Below are positions 34,158 through 46,761 of a DNA stretch of 64,000 bases, piece after piece. Origin of the DNA: Spirodela intermedia (taxonomy: Eukaryota > Streptophyta > Magnoliopsida > Alismatales > Araceae); contig LR746269.1 in the NCBI GenBank assembly GCA_902729315.2, forward strand, positions 5,001 through 69,000, in the 5' to 3' direction. The first letter of the stretch is position 1, and every line of letters begins with the position of its first letter. The position numbers were made by a program, and so were the translations under genes. The notes beneath the pieces were generated by a model. It searched no databases, was not told the origin of the DNA, and saw only the letters and a program-made list of their open reading frames with translations.

Positions 34158-37100
34158 ATGAGTAGTTCAAAGATTTCATCGGGTGACCTCTGTCGCCTAG
34201 ATGAAAACTCGCCCGACGAATGCGAGCGAATAGAAGGCCGACACGTGACAGTAACAGCTTATGTCCTTGCCTTCCCTCCCCGCCAGTTGATGTGATTGAG
34301 AAGATAGTTGAGCCCATCCCATCAGACGGTCATCATAACCCACCGGAAGAACCTCGAGACGGCCAAATGAGCTGGGCCATAAATGAGCTGAATGGTCGAA
34401 CCACAGACGTTCGTGATTCGACATCAGCTTGCGTCTTCCAAGGCCCGAATCAGAGGGGACAGTAGTTGATGCCATCTACTCTACCTCCAAGAATGAGGCG
34501 ACAGCGGGTGAAGAGGCTCCCTCTGATCCAACCATTGATTGTATGATCAATGGTCAGAATCAATCGGCTATAAAGGCCTCAATAGATGCTATCGCCTTTA
34601 CCTCGATTACTATGCCCAAGGCACCGCCCTCGGACGGTGATGGGCACAATGGGTAAATTGATCCAATCGTTGATCTTGAGATCAACGGAGGGGATCACGT
34701 GGCCGTAAAGGTGCTGCAACCTTTTGTAGTCGTCGATGCCTCGGCTGTGACGCTACTGACGTCATCAACGTCAGACGCTGCGGACGTTGGCATCGCACGG
34801 AACCTTGCACCATCACGTGTCGAGTCCAACTCAACTGGCACCGTACAAGCGTGGCCCGTGCGAGCCTCCACCAAGGTGGCTAGGGCTGAGCTGGCCCAAG
34901 TAGCACTATCTGAGGCCGCTTTGGCCCAAGCCATGCCACCCCAGGCCAAACAGACCGAGAGTGAGCAGACCTTGGTCGAGCCGGCCCAGCCCATCGATAC
35001 TGCGCCATTTCAGGACGCACCGGCCCAGGCATAGGTGGCCTAGGCTGAGCCTGAGCAGCTGGCTCAGGGTGCACCGGTCCAAGCTCTTGCCTAGGTAGGC
35101 CCAAACGTTGGGTCTACCCAAGCCAGCTCATTTGGGCTGACTAAGGGAGGCCCAAAGGAGCCTAAGCAGAATGGCCCAAAGGGGCCCGCTCATAGCACCC
35201 TTGGGCCTACCCAAGGCAACCCATTTGGGCTCACAAAGGGAAGCCCAAAGGGGCTTGAGCTAGGTGGCCCAAATGGGCCCACCCAAGGCACACTTGGGCC
35301 TACTCAAGGTATGCCACTTGCACCTACCAAGGGAGGCCCAAAGGAGCCTAAACTGGGTGGCCCAAAGGAGCTAAATGGGCCCGTCGAAGGAGGCCCAGAT
35401 GGGCTCACCCAAGATAGTCTTGGACCAATCCATGGTGACCCCAATAGACTTATCTTGGAGAAGTCTAGGGGCAAGCGCCTACGGCCCAAAAAGAGGATAG
35501 GATACTGACTTTTATGCCCACCCTCAGCCATGTCCTCTGGGCCTGCCTAGAGTCAACAGCTTAGGCCGATTTTACCCCTACCTATAGGGCCCCCTAGGCT
35601 CTCTCAAATTGAGCCCCTCGAACCAGCTAGGATCACAACACTAATTGAGACCTCTGTACTGGCCCTGAACACATCCCTTGGGCACACCATATCCACACCC
35701 AGTGGGCTAGACACTATTGTGCCCCATAGGCCAAACCCGATTGTGCCCACTAGACACCTATCATGGGCGCAACGAGTGTCTGGACCCTCTGTCCCCTCCA
35801 CAAAGATTGTCACGCCACAGGGACCGTTGTGTCATATACTATTCTCATACTATGATACTATTGTACTAGTGCGAGGCTATAGCGAGGATGACGGGATGAG
35901 GACTATAACTTTTACTCATGAGGAGGTCTCACAAATGGCAGCCACATTCTGACATACCTTGGTTGGTCATTTCACTATGAAACAACCAACCATAGATGAC
36001 ATAGAGAGGATTTACTTGGCACTTGGAAATTTCTAGGGCCGAGTCTCTATTGGAGCTAGAGACTATCGAAGTGTATACATCCGCTTTGAGCTAGAAGCGG
36101 ACTATCACCGAGCATAGAGCCGACCCACTTGGACAATGGGAGAGTCTACCCTCCATACCCATAGATAGACACTGCAGACTGACATAGGGCACTGAGCACA
36201 TCAGCCCCATGCGATTCCATTATGGGTGGGCTTCCCTGTCCTACTTGCCCATTTATTTACGCCAAAGGCACTTGAGTCTTTGGCAAATGCGGTGAGAACA
36301 TTTATATGCCTTGACCTAGACATAAAAATGTTCAACCGGCTGAATACGCACGAGTTTGTATAGAGGTGGACCTAATGGCCCCTCTACAGAGGACACTCGT
36401 TATACGTTGTGGAGATGATGAGCTCTACTAGCCTATCATTTACGAGAGATTACTTTATTTCTGCACACATTGTGCTATCTTGGGTCACACTGTCAGCACC
36501 TACCACTAGAAGGCAGGTACACCACAGGTGACCACACGAGCTTTTTTAGTACCGATCTCATATGACGATTACCTCGTCGAAATGAGAAAGGATGCTCAGA
36601 GTTCTTGTCATCCTCAGAGGTCAATTGCCCCTACGGCAGCTCCACCTTCCCTACCTCAGAAGGCACAGGAGAAGCCTAGTTCAGTGATTGAGACACTACA
36701 TGCACGGCGAAAGCTGGTAGTTGGACGCCCTTCTTCCACCCGCACAAGGAGGAAGAAAGGAACACGAGAGACTATACCTTCCCCTTTAGGCAAAGGGAAG
36801 AAACCTTCAACCTCAAACGCCTTCAAGGTCTTAGAGGATTTAGATGAGAGAGACTTTGAGGGACCTGCACAGAGGAGAACTAGGCCTTCCAAAGGGCTAG
36901 CATCCCCCACTACGAGAGACTCACCTAGTCAGACCTCACATACTAGATCCCCCCAGGCTATCCGACCCCCCATACCCACCCACCCCACTCCACCCATTAG
37001 TGTCTCTCCACCACCTAGCTCCTCCCCACTCATTTGCTCTCCCCCACGTAGTAGGAGTCCTTCACCTCTTAGTCCCCACCGACTGAGGTCTACCCCTTTC

Positions 37101-37537
37101 TCTGAGGGTATAGGCTTGGGCAATACCCATCCCCCTCAGATCCCCGTCGAGGATCTACTAGGAGGGCCTACCCCCAGCATACCTCCTACTAATACATCTT
37201 ATGTAGCCCCCCTTTATGATTCTTATACCCTCCCCCCCTCTCCCCCACCACACCTGCCAGAACAAGTTCCTATACTTGATCCATCACCCACTGATTCTAG
37301 GGAGAGCCCAAATAGAGGACAGTGCTTGACGAATAGTCAACACTATACCCATCCTCCTCATCTAGTGTTCATGATACTAGTGGCCACATGACTAGTACCC
37401 ATGAGGATGGCGGATTTGAGACTAACCTTGAGGCTACCTACCTAGAGGAGGGATATCAAACAAAGGCTAAGACCACACGACTCACTCGACGCTCACCTTA
37501 CTCCACGAGATCTAAGACTCGTGGGGCCACTCATTAG
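34158..37537 (+). pseudogene. LINE A ORF1, full span, broken
   Basis: The ATG at 34,158 gives MSSSKISSGDLCRLDEN, then a stop. The N-terminal part is open at 34,699-35,032. A Gly-Pro-Lys-rich repeat block (about 35,140-35,465) encodes collagen-like GGPKEP units. DUF4283 is at 35,870-36,350 with stops at about 35,950, 36,033, 36,115 and 36,166. The knuckle region (36,450-36,510) has lost its last Cys and a TAG follows. The Pro/Ser-rich tail is open at 36,528-37,391. Ancestral stop TAG is 37,535-37,537. This copy shows how much N-terminal sequence copy 1 has lost or has outside the window. Confidence 0.85.
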
Positions 37538-37540
37538 ATC

Positions 37541-38075
37541 ATGATACCTAGCATCATATGGAATTGTCGGGGTATAGGTAACCTTGAAACCCAATTCTAT
37601 ATAGCTAGCCTTATCAGACAGTACCGACTAGGTATAGTAGGGCTCATTGAGCTCATGATATCATCAGATCGTATCCAACCCTTACTTAGGTAATTGGGTG
37701 TGGATCATTTTCACTCCAACCCCACGAATCATATCTGGCTCTTTTGGACTAGACCATACTCTATGGAGTTGCTAGTCGAGGGATCCCAACATATCACTAT
37801 GACGGTTCGAGATCCCACCCAAGAGTTCACCTTCTTAGTCATTTATGTATCACATAGATCCGAAGAAAGGGAAACTCTTTGGGCGCACCTAGTTCAGTAC
37901 ATGAGGGACTATCATGCACTAGTTGAGTCTCCTTGGTACCTAGCGGGCAACTTCAACTGTGTTCTTAGTACTAGTGAACGTCAAGGTGGGCGGACCCCTA
38001 AGGCCCGCAACATGGAGACGTTCAATGACTGCATTTTTTGATTAGCTCTTATTGAGGCACCTACATCAGGCAAGT
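37541..38075 (+). pseudogene. LINE A endonuclease, truncated
   Basis: Begins with the ORF2 ATG (WNCRG intact), carries a TAA near 37,690, GNFN instead of GDFN near 37,950, and ends at the codons for PTSG where the sequence turns into an inverted ORF1 fragment. Confidence 0.85.
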
Positions 38076-40355
38076 CAAAGTGGATATATTTTTCTGTCTC
38101 AAAGCAGATGTATACACTACGATAGTCTTGAGCTCTGATAGAGACTCAACCTTGGAAATTTCAAGGTGCCAAATAAATCCTCTCTATGTCATCTATGGTT
38201 GGTCGTTTCGTAGTGAAATGACCAACCAAGGTATGTCAGAATGCGGCTGCCATTTGTGAGACCTCCTCATGAGTAAAAGCTATAGTCCTCATCCCGTCAT
38301 CCTCGCGATAGCCTCGCATTGGTACAGTGGTATCATAGTATGGGAATAGTATCTGACACAACGGTCCCTGTGGTGTGACAGTCTTTGTGGAGGGGACAGA
38401 GGGTCTAAACACTCGTTGCGCCCATGATAGCTATCTAGTGGGCACAATAGGGTTTGGCTTATGGGGCATAGTAGTGTCCAGCCCACTGGGTGTGGATATG
38501 GTGTGCCCAAGGGGTGTTCGGGGCCAGTACAGAGGTCTCAATCAGTGTTGGGATCCTAGCTGGTTCGAGGGGCTCAGTCTGAGAGAGCCTAGGGGGACCT
38601 ATAAGTAGGGGTAAAATCGGCCCAAGCTGTTGACTCTAGGCAGGCCCAGAGGACATGGCCGAGGGTGGGCGTAAAGGTCGACGTCCTATCCTCTTTTTGG
38701 GCCGCAGGTGCTTGCCCCTAGACTTCTCCAAGATAAGTCTATTGGGGTCACCATGGATCGGTCCAAGACTATCTTGGGTGAGCCCATCTGGGCATCCTTT
38801 AGTGGGCCCATTTGGCTCCTTTGGGCCACCTAGTTCAGGCTCCTTTGGGCCTCCCTTGGTAGGCGCAAGTGGCATACCTTGAGTAGGCCCAAGTGTGCCT
38901 TGGGTGGGCACATTTGGGCCACCCAGCTTAGGCCCCTTTGGGCTTCCCTTAGTGAGCCCAAATGGGTTGCCTTGGGTAGGCCCAAGGGTGCTCTGGGCGG
39001 GCCCCTTTGGGCCACTCTGCTTAGGCCCCTTTGGGTCTCCCTCAGTCAGCCCAAATGAGCTGGCTTCGGTAGACCTAGGGTTTGGGCCTACTTGGGCAAG
39101 AGCTTGGATCGGTGCAGCTTGAGCCGGCTGCTCAGGCTCGGCCTGGGCCACCTGGGCCTGGGCCAATGCATCCTGAACTGGCGCAGCCTCGATGGGCTAG
39201 GCCAGCTTGACTAGGGTCTGCTCACTCTCGGTCTGTCTGGCCTGGGCTAGCATGGCTTGGGCCAGAGCGGCCTCAGATGGCGCTACTTGGGCCGGCTCAG
39301 CCCTAGCCACCTTGTCGGAGGCTCGCACAGGCCACGCCTGTACGGTGCCAGCTGAGCTAGGCTTGGCACGTGATGGTGCAGGGTTCCGCGTGATGCCAAT
39401 GTCCGCGGTGTCTAACGTTGATGACGTCATTAGCGTCACAATCGAGGCATCGGCGACCGCAAAAGGTTGTGGCGCCTTTACGGCCACGTGATCCCCTCCG
39501 TTGATCTCAAGATCAATGGTTGGATCAATTTGGCCGTTGTGCCCGTCACTGTCCGAGGGCGGTGCCTCGGGCATAGTAACCGAGGTAAAGGTGATAGCGT
39601 CTGCTAAGCCCTTTATAGCCGGTTGATTCTGATCATTGATCATATGATCAATGGTTGGATCAGAGGGGGCCTCTTCGCCCGCCGTCGCCTCATTCCCAGA
39701 GGTAGAGTAGACGGCGTCACCTGTTGTCCCCTTTGATTCGGGCCTCGAAAGATGCCAGCTGATGTCGAATCACGAACGTCTGTGGTTCAACCATTCAGCT
39801 CATTTATGGCCCAGCTCATTTGGCCATCTCGAGGTTCCTCTAGTGGGTTATGATGATCGTCTGATGGGATGGGCTCAGCCATCTTCTCAATCACATCAAC
39901 CGACAAGGAGGGAAGGCAAGGACATAAGCCGTTACTACCACGTGTCGGCCTTCTGTTCGCTCGCATTCGTCGGGCGAGTTTTCATCTGGGCGACGAAGGT
40001 CACCCGATGAAATCTTTGAGCTACTCATCAGTTAAGTATCAAATTAAAATTATATACAAGAGAAAATGGTAAACAAAGCAAATATGATTCTATTGAGCTA
40101 AAAATAATGAAACTTAATCCAGTCAATAGAGAGATATTACCTTTGGAGTGAAAACTCTAGAAGTTTACCTTTGCAATGAAGAAATTGCGAAACAAAGGCT
40201 TTAATCCACCATTTTTGATGTTTAATAGCTCAAAACCGATAGTTTTCGGCCTTCCGAATCAAATGAAAAAAGTTTCAGCACGATTTGAGGTCACATGAAG
40301 GAGATCTCGCCATTTGCGCTGATCGTGAGGAGAGAGAAAAAAGTTGAGCAAATGA
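38076..40355 (-). mobile_element. Inverted duplicate of LINE A 5' half
   Basis: On the minus strand from 40,355 to 38,076 lie the LINE A 5' UTR, the ORF1 ATG (40,028) and ORF1 through the first part of DUF4283. It mirrors 33,808-36,100. The coding stretches 39,643-39,197 and 39,166-38,636 are better preserved than in the left arm, including the Gly-Pro-Lys repeats. Confidence 0.88.
38092..40028 (-). pseudogene. LINE A ORF1 N-terminal part (inverted arm)
   Basis: Minus-strand ORF1 from the ATG at 40,028. Stops occur early and near 39,196. The region 39,166-38,636 is open and encodes Gln-Ala repeats, then GPKGP-type repeats. DUF4283 starts near 38,300 and the fragment ends at about 38,092 in the segment corresponding to 36,090 of the left arm. 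It lacks the knuckle. Confidence 0.8.
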
Positions 40356-40371
40356 GGGTGGTTTAGGGGGG
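40356..40371 (-). repeat. Telomere-like stretch, inverted arm
   Basis: On the minus strand CCCCCCTAAACCACCC lies between the inverted LINE B ORF1 piece and the LINE A 5' UTR, exactly as at 33,791-33,807 in the left arm, but shorter. Confidence 0.8.
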
Positions 40372-41445
40372 CTAATAGGACTATCTCTACACATACGCGG
40401 GCATATCCTGAATGATTGAACATTTTAACGCCTAGATCTAGGCGTATAAATGTTCCGACTATATTTGTCAAGGACTCAAGTGCCTTGAGCATGAATAGAT
40501 GTGTTGACAAGCTCGGAAAACCTATCCAAACTGGAGTAGAGTGAGGTTGTTTCCCTCGAAAAGTGTCGTCAAAAATATGAGGTCCATCTATGAGTGTACA
40601 TAATAGCACTTTGAATCTCCCATGTGGTCCGGCTCTAGACTTTTCGATAGTCAACCTCAAGCTCAAATCGAATGAAGACACTCCAGTAATTACGAGCACC
40701 AATGGTTACATTTTTCTGAAAGTGTCCAGGGGTCAAATATATTTTTTGGATGTCATCTAAGTGGGGACGTTTTGTGGTAAAATGTCCAATCAATGTAAAT
40801 TGAAATGCCTCAACTAAATGAGAGAACTATTTCGAGGAGAATGAGACTATTCTCATTCCTTCTTCCTCAATGTAACCTCGTGATAAGAGGTCCGTAGTGT
40901 AGACAGGAAGTAATGGAGCTTGATGTGTGTTCTGAATTGTAGGAGTAGGATGTGCTCCTATAAGTCGTTGGGCCCAAGTCTTGGCTGAGGTTTGAGTGGG
41001 CTGGGCCGACAGATTAGGTGTTTGTGTGGGCTGGGCTAGTATGACTGGGGCTTGAGTTTGGATATGGACTGGCGCTACCCGCGTAGGTCCTACCTTAGCA
41101 ATAGCGGGCCGCACATGTACTTGGGTCCAGACATCCTTGGGTTTTGCGGCCTTGGTTGGTGCTGCCTCAGCTTGAGCGGGTGCCGCTGCCACCATAGTGG
41201 TGCCACCCCCATCAGTCTCCACTAGCGGGGGCGTGTTGGCTGCCAAGACCAAGGTAACGGCGTCAGCAAAATGTGGCGCCTTTATCTCGGCTCCCTCCTG
41301 CCCTTGATCTCAAGATCAACAGTCAGATGATTAAGAGCTGATTCCGAGGAAAGGCCGCCGCCTTACACCTTTTTTCCAAAAGCTGACGACTATGCGTTAG
41401 CCTCCATTGGGGGGGACACCATGGGTACAAGGACCGAGGTAACGA
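40372..41445 (-). pseudogene. Inverted duplicate of LINE B ORF1 N-terminal half
   Basis: Minus-strand ORF1 of subfamily B: the open stretch 41,252-40,827 covers the Gln-Ala-Pro-Thr region and the start of DUF4283, and 40,702-40,372 its second half up to LLAP. It mirrors about 32,735-33,790. Its outer end at 41,445 meets 40 bases of filler and then forward LINE B sequence. Confidence 0.85.
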
Positions 41446-41485
41446 CATGCTATTCACACATGTCGACAGTGGTATCAAGGTGCTC

Positions 41486-42637
41486 GGTGCATGATTATTG
41501 TGTAGAATGGGGATAAGAAAATCTACCAAACTATTATATATGAGAGATTACCTCACTTCTACACACATTGCATGGTTTTTGGACATTATTCACACATGTC
41601 GACAGAAAAATAATTTATCATTGTCGGGGTCTACTTCTCTTCACTTACCACCCCTCTCCTATGATGACTATATTATTGAGGTAGGAAAGACTACGTGTGG
41701 TTGTCGTCCTACACCGACCTCACATATTCCATCCCGACCATTATCATTCCAGGCTAGTACCCCACCAACAGGTTCTCACAAGACACCTCCAACTACTCTG
41801 GTGACACATTCCATCCCTCGAGTGTCCACTTCCACCCGTAAAGGGAGGAAGACAGTAGCACGAGTATCACCTCTTGTGTCAGTAGACATAGGAAAGATAG
41901 CCCAGACGTCGAATGCTTTCGATGCTCTGAGCACTTTGATTGAGGTTGATAGTGTTCCCATTATAGGGAAAGACAACAGTCCACGAGTTTGACGATGCTC
42001 CCCTAAATAGAAAATTACTATTATTACTACTTTACCCTCGACCAGCCTCTCTCCATCCACTAGACCTCCTAAACCTATTACTTCTATGACACCAACTAGC
42101 TCCACTTTACCCATTACACCCGCTCTAGTCACCTGTCCTCCATCACCTATTCACAATCCACTACTTAGCATCGCACCCTCCCACACCACACCTTGTACAT
42201 CCTCTCAGCCCCCTACATCACCTGATGCGGTCCTTGATATGACCCCAACAGGCACCTCCCCATTAGCCCCCTCATGCCTTTCTCTTTCTGACCCTCCTTC
42301 TCTTCCACCCCACCCTCCGGATCCTCCTTTGACCACACCTCTAGAGACCTTGATAGAGAGCGATCCTAGACAGGGCTTGGAGATTGATGACACTTCAGCG
42401 AGCCCTAGTAGGGGAGAATGCTTGACAAATCGTCGAGTCATCTCCCTATCATCCTCAGGGGCAGATACTAGTGGATACTATACATCGAGTGCTGAGGACT
42501 CTAGATCTGAGACATCATCTAACTATCCTACTAAAGGCTTCGACCTTAAGAGAGAGTACCAGACAGAGGCAATCGATAGAGCCTCAGGACAACGTTCTCC
42601 CTACATCATGAGGTCTAGGGCTCGTGGCAGTAGATAG
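41486..42637 (+). pseudogene. LINE B ORF1, C-terminal half, broken
   Basis: The knuckle region is damaged: the first Cys reads Tyr (FYTHC) and a deletion near 41,585 shifts the frame. The Ser/Thr/Pro-rich tail is open at 41,605-41,990 and 42,086-42,637, ending in the ancestral TAG. The ORF2 ATG lies 5 bases on. Confidence 0.85.
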
Positions 42638-42642
42638 TGTAC

Positions 42643-45600
42643 ATGATACCCAGCCTTGTTTGAAACTGTCGAGGGTTGGGCAACCTCGAAACACAATCTC
42701 ACATTATTGAACTCATCAATAAGTGCCGACTATGCCTAGTCAGGCTTATTGAACCAATGATTCCATCAGATCATATTTATCCATTACTTAGACGCTTAGG
42801 TATGGATCACTTCCACTCTAACTCTACAAATCACAAATCACCGTGAGACTCTTTGAGAAGACCTAGTACGATATACACAGGATTATCCTATACTAGTTGA
42901 TTATCTTTGGTTTATAGTTGGAGATTTCAACTGCATATGTAGAGTCATTGAACATCAAGGAGGGTGGGTCCCTCGAGCCCGTCATATGGAGATGTTCAAT
43001 GATTTTATTTTTCGCACGGCCCTCATCGAGCCTCCTACTTTTGGCGAGGTTCGGACATGGTGCAATGAGAGACAAGGAGGCACAAGGATATATGAGCGCA
43101 TCGATCGTTGCTTCACTAATAACATTACATTAATGTAATGTCCCATATTAGTCACACTCTTACTCCGCTATAGGTCAGATCACACACCAATTCTTATTCT
43201 CCCTAACTCGAGAGCTAGTTCCCCTAGACCTCTTTTTAGGTTTCAAAATATGTGGACTCAGCACGAAAGCTTCTAAAGCTTCGTGCGTAGGCATTGGCAC
43301 AGAAATATCTCTAACTCTCCTATGGAGAACCTCAGTTACAAACTAAGGAATCTCAAACTCCACCTTAAATGATGGAACTGGCATGTATATGGAAACATAC
43401 ACACCCAAGTGGAAGATTTGAAGAAGGAACTAGTAGAGGTCGAGAGGCAACTGCAAGTTCAATAGAGTGACACTACTTGGGAGAGACGAGTTCGAGTGAA
43501 TGAGTAATTAATAGAGGCCGCGCGACGACAGGAGATATACTATCTCCAAAAATCACGCATCTAATGGTTGTGTGAGAGTGATAGGAACACACATTTCTTT
43601 CATGCCTCGATCACACATCAATCTCGATCTGATTATACATCTCTTCTAGAGGTGTATGATCATGACACATCCTGTATGCAAGAGGTAGGAATTGTGTACC
43701 CTCCTTTCCTCTTAGCCAATTGAAATCTCTGAGGATATCCTCTCATCGATTCCATCTTTAGTCACCCACCAGGAGATAGAGGACATTATGACCATACCTA
43801 CTAGAGAAGTGATCCGAGATGTAGTCTTCTCGATGAGCAGAAACCGAGCACTTGGACCCGATGGTTTTCCAGTTCATTTTTATACATCATGTTGGGACAT
43901 CGTTGGAACAGATATAGTAAATGCCGTCAAGGAATTCTTCCGTCGCAAAGTCTTTCCACGGAGTTGGAAAGCCACCTTTATTACCCTCATCTCAAAGGTG
44001 ACCAACCCAACGTCTTTTAGTGACTTTCGCCCCATCAGTCTTTGTAATGTATGTTATAAGGTTGTATCTAAGATCATTACAGCATGATTGAAGACTTTCT
44101 TTAATTGGCTCATCTCTAGAGCAATGCGGATTTGTTAAGGGACGTCACATTCACGATAACATCATGTTAGTTCATGAACTAACACAGTCCCTTGATCAAG
44201 ACATTCGTGGTTCTAATGTTATCATCAAACTAGATATGGAAAAAGCTTTTCATAGAATCGAGTGGAAATTCCTCACTGAAATACTTCGACGCTTCGGATT
44301 CACCGACAAGTTCATCGACTTAGTTGATGCATGTGTTAGGGAGAATCACTTCTCCCTACTGGTGAATGGCACTTCCACCCCTTTCTTCACTGTCACACGA
44401 GGTTTACAGCAGGGTGATTCATTATCACCCACTCTCTTCATATTAGTTGAAGAAGTCCTTAGTAGAACCCTCTCTCGAGCAGTATCACGTGGACTTATTC
44501 AATCATATCATTCAAAGCGGGGTTGCCTGATCATATCGCATTCCTTGTTTGCTGATGACACTATACTCTTCCTTAATGGATGTGAGGCATCTATTAAGGG
44601 ACTCATAACTATTATCTCGAGTTACGAGCGGGCCACAGGTCAACTCGTTAATGTATTGAAGAACAGTTTTATGGTGGCATCTTCTACCACCATTAGTATC
44701 ATATGCCGTATACAAGATATAACAAGATTCTCATGTGGACGTTTACCTTTTGATTATCTTGGATGTCTTATCTTCCTTGGACACACTCGGATTCATTATT
44801 TTGATGCCCTTCTGTGCAAGTTGAGGAAGAAACTTGCCGGATGAAAACTTCAACTTCTATCCCCAAGAGGTCGCATCCAATTGATACGCTATGTCCTCAT
44901 AAGTATGTCATTACATCTACTAGCAGTACATGAGGTATTGGATACCGTCCTACGATCTGTGAGGCGGATATGTACCTCTTTTTTGTGGGATGACCAACTT
45001 GACGGACCTCATCGCCAACGACGAGTTTCTTAGGAGAAAGCATGTCGACCGACGGAGGAGGGTGGACTAGGGATTAGACGTCTTGAAGACATATTCGACA
45101 TACTTTAGAAGAAACTTGTATGGCGGATGAGGACGACGAGATCAATCTTAGGGACCTTTGTGTCTGCCAAATATGGCGAGTGGGCTAACCAACCGGCAGA
45201 CATAAAAGGATGGAAGCAGTGGGCAGATTGGCAGAGACATTGGCTTCAGATGAAGCCTTTAATCCGGTGGTGCGTGAGACAAGGCACTATCAGTACTTGG
45301 TATGACACTTGGCTTGTGGATACCCCTTTGGCCTCCTTTTTCTGCTTCACGCTATCTTGGCCCCCACTCACAGTGGCCCAATTTCTCAAGGGAGATACTA
45401 AACTGCTCATTGAGCTGCATGGACTCTCCCTAGATTTATTACCAGAGATCTCATTGATAGAGCTAAGCCCTAGGGATGATGAGGCCATTTGGACTCTCAC
45501 CTTTGATGGGAGTTTCTCTTATAGTTCTTCTTGGAACTATTTTAGAAACCAATCCCTAAAATAGGTTTGGGAAATCTTATTTGACATCATGCTATCATAC

Positions 45601-46761
45601 CTCGAGTCTCTTTCTTCATGTGGAAACTAATGCACCGAGGACTCCCTACTGATGACCGTATGGCCATCACTAGACTCCACATATGTTCTGTGTCATTGTT
45701 GCCACACCACTCTAAGAAACGAAACTATAGATCACTTATTTTTCCATAGTGTCATTACTATGGAATGTTGGAACCAACTCTTAAGGAATTGGTCACCTGC
45801 ATTTCATCATCCTCCATCTCTCACACCCCTAGAGATCTTCAAGAGAGTCTTTGATTCACCGCAGAGCTCTAGGGGTAGCCCCTACCTACGTATTTCCATA
45901 GCGTACATGTTATGGGAGATATGGAAGGGGCGAAATCTCTCTCGTTTTGGAGGACGGCCGATGCGTGCCTTAGAGATTATGAGGCACGTCACACAATGGC
46001 TGTGGAGTGCCCATCCTCTAATGTCGCCTGTCGCAACACGCTCGGCCTCTGTCTGTGAGACACTCAAGACTTGGGGAATTCCAACCTTACAGACCTATAC
46101 ACATATCACTATGCGAACCATCTATTGGAGACCACCACCGATAGGACACCTGAAGCTCAATGTGGACGGGGCAGCACGTGGGAACCATGGACCTACAAGG
46201 GGAGGAGGTATCTTACGAAACCATACATGGAGTATTATCTTTGCCTTTTCCCACTATTATGATGTTCAGACTAACACAGCAGTGGAGGCTATGGCGATTC
46301 ACGATGGTTTGCTCCTCTGTGAGGAACACAAACTTCATGGTATCGTCCTAGAATCCGACTCTAGAGTGTTAGTTGAAATGTTGCGTGCAGGTACTTGCTC
46401 CCATTGGCAACTCAAGAGCACTTGGATGGATATCATGCGTTGTCGTGTGAGGATCAGCACCATCACACACCAGCTACGCAAGGGGAATCAGACTGCAGAT
46501 GTGCTTGCTACACATGCAGTATGCACCCGTCTAAGATCTGTTTTCACCTCTTTGCAGGATATGCCTGTAGAAGCTCGAGGTAGACACCGCTTAGAGTGAC
46601 TTGGCATATCAGCACTACGCATTAGGCGGAAGCTTCTACCTGCCACACCTAGGCAGTGGCATATCGCTTGGAGCAATTCAACGTCGACGTCAACACAAGA
46701 TGGACGACAAGGCACATCGCAATCCACCTGGGTACACCACTTCCAATCATTACTCTCCTAA
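42643..46761 (+). pseudogene. LINE B ORF2 of copy 6, broken
   Basis: The endonuclease has a deletion of about 140 bases near 42,835 but keeps GDFN (42,925) and SDH. The shared linker stop is TAA at 43,562. RT pieces are at 43,788-44,087 and 44,164-44,844, with FADD intact near 44,549 and AFHRIEW as in copy 5. zf-RVT and RNase H are open at 45,652-46,599; all four acidic RNase H sites are visible (VDGA, VEAM, ESD, TADV), making this the best RNase H in the window. TGA at 46,597 replaces CGA; the ancestral stop is about 46,759. Confidence 0.9.

Larger units (their letters stand above)
33808..38075 (+). mobile_element. LINE copy 7, subfamily A, 3'-truncated, inside copy 6
   Basis: Full 5' UTR, complete but broken ORF1, and the first 175 or so codons of ORF2. 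It breaks off inside the endonuclease at about 38,071 and is joined to an inverted copy of its own 5' half. No RT, 3' UTR or poly(A) is present. Confidence 0.88.

Noticed and set aside
35090-35465. A GT-AG intron in LINE A ORF1, spliced out in copy 1
   Set aside because: The block begins near GTAGGC and ends near CTAG, but copy 1 reads CAGGTAAGGGGC, which is not the exact splice product; a deletion fits better, and the block is coding.
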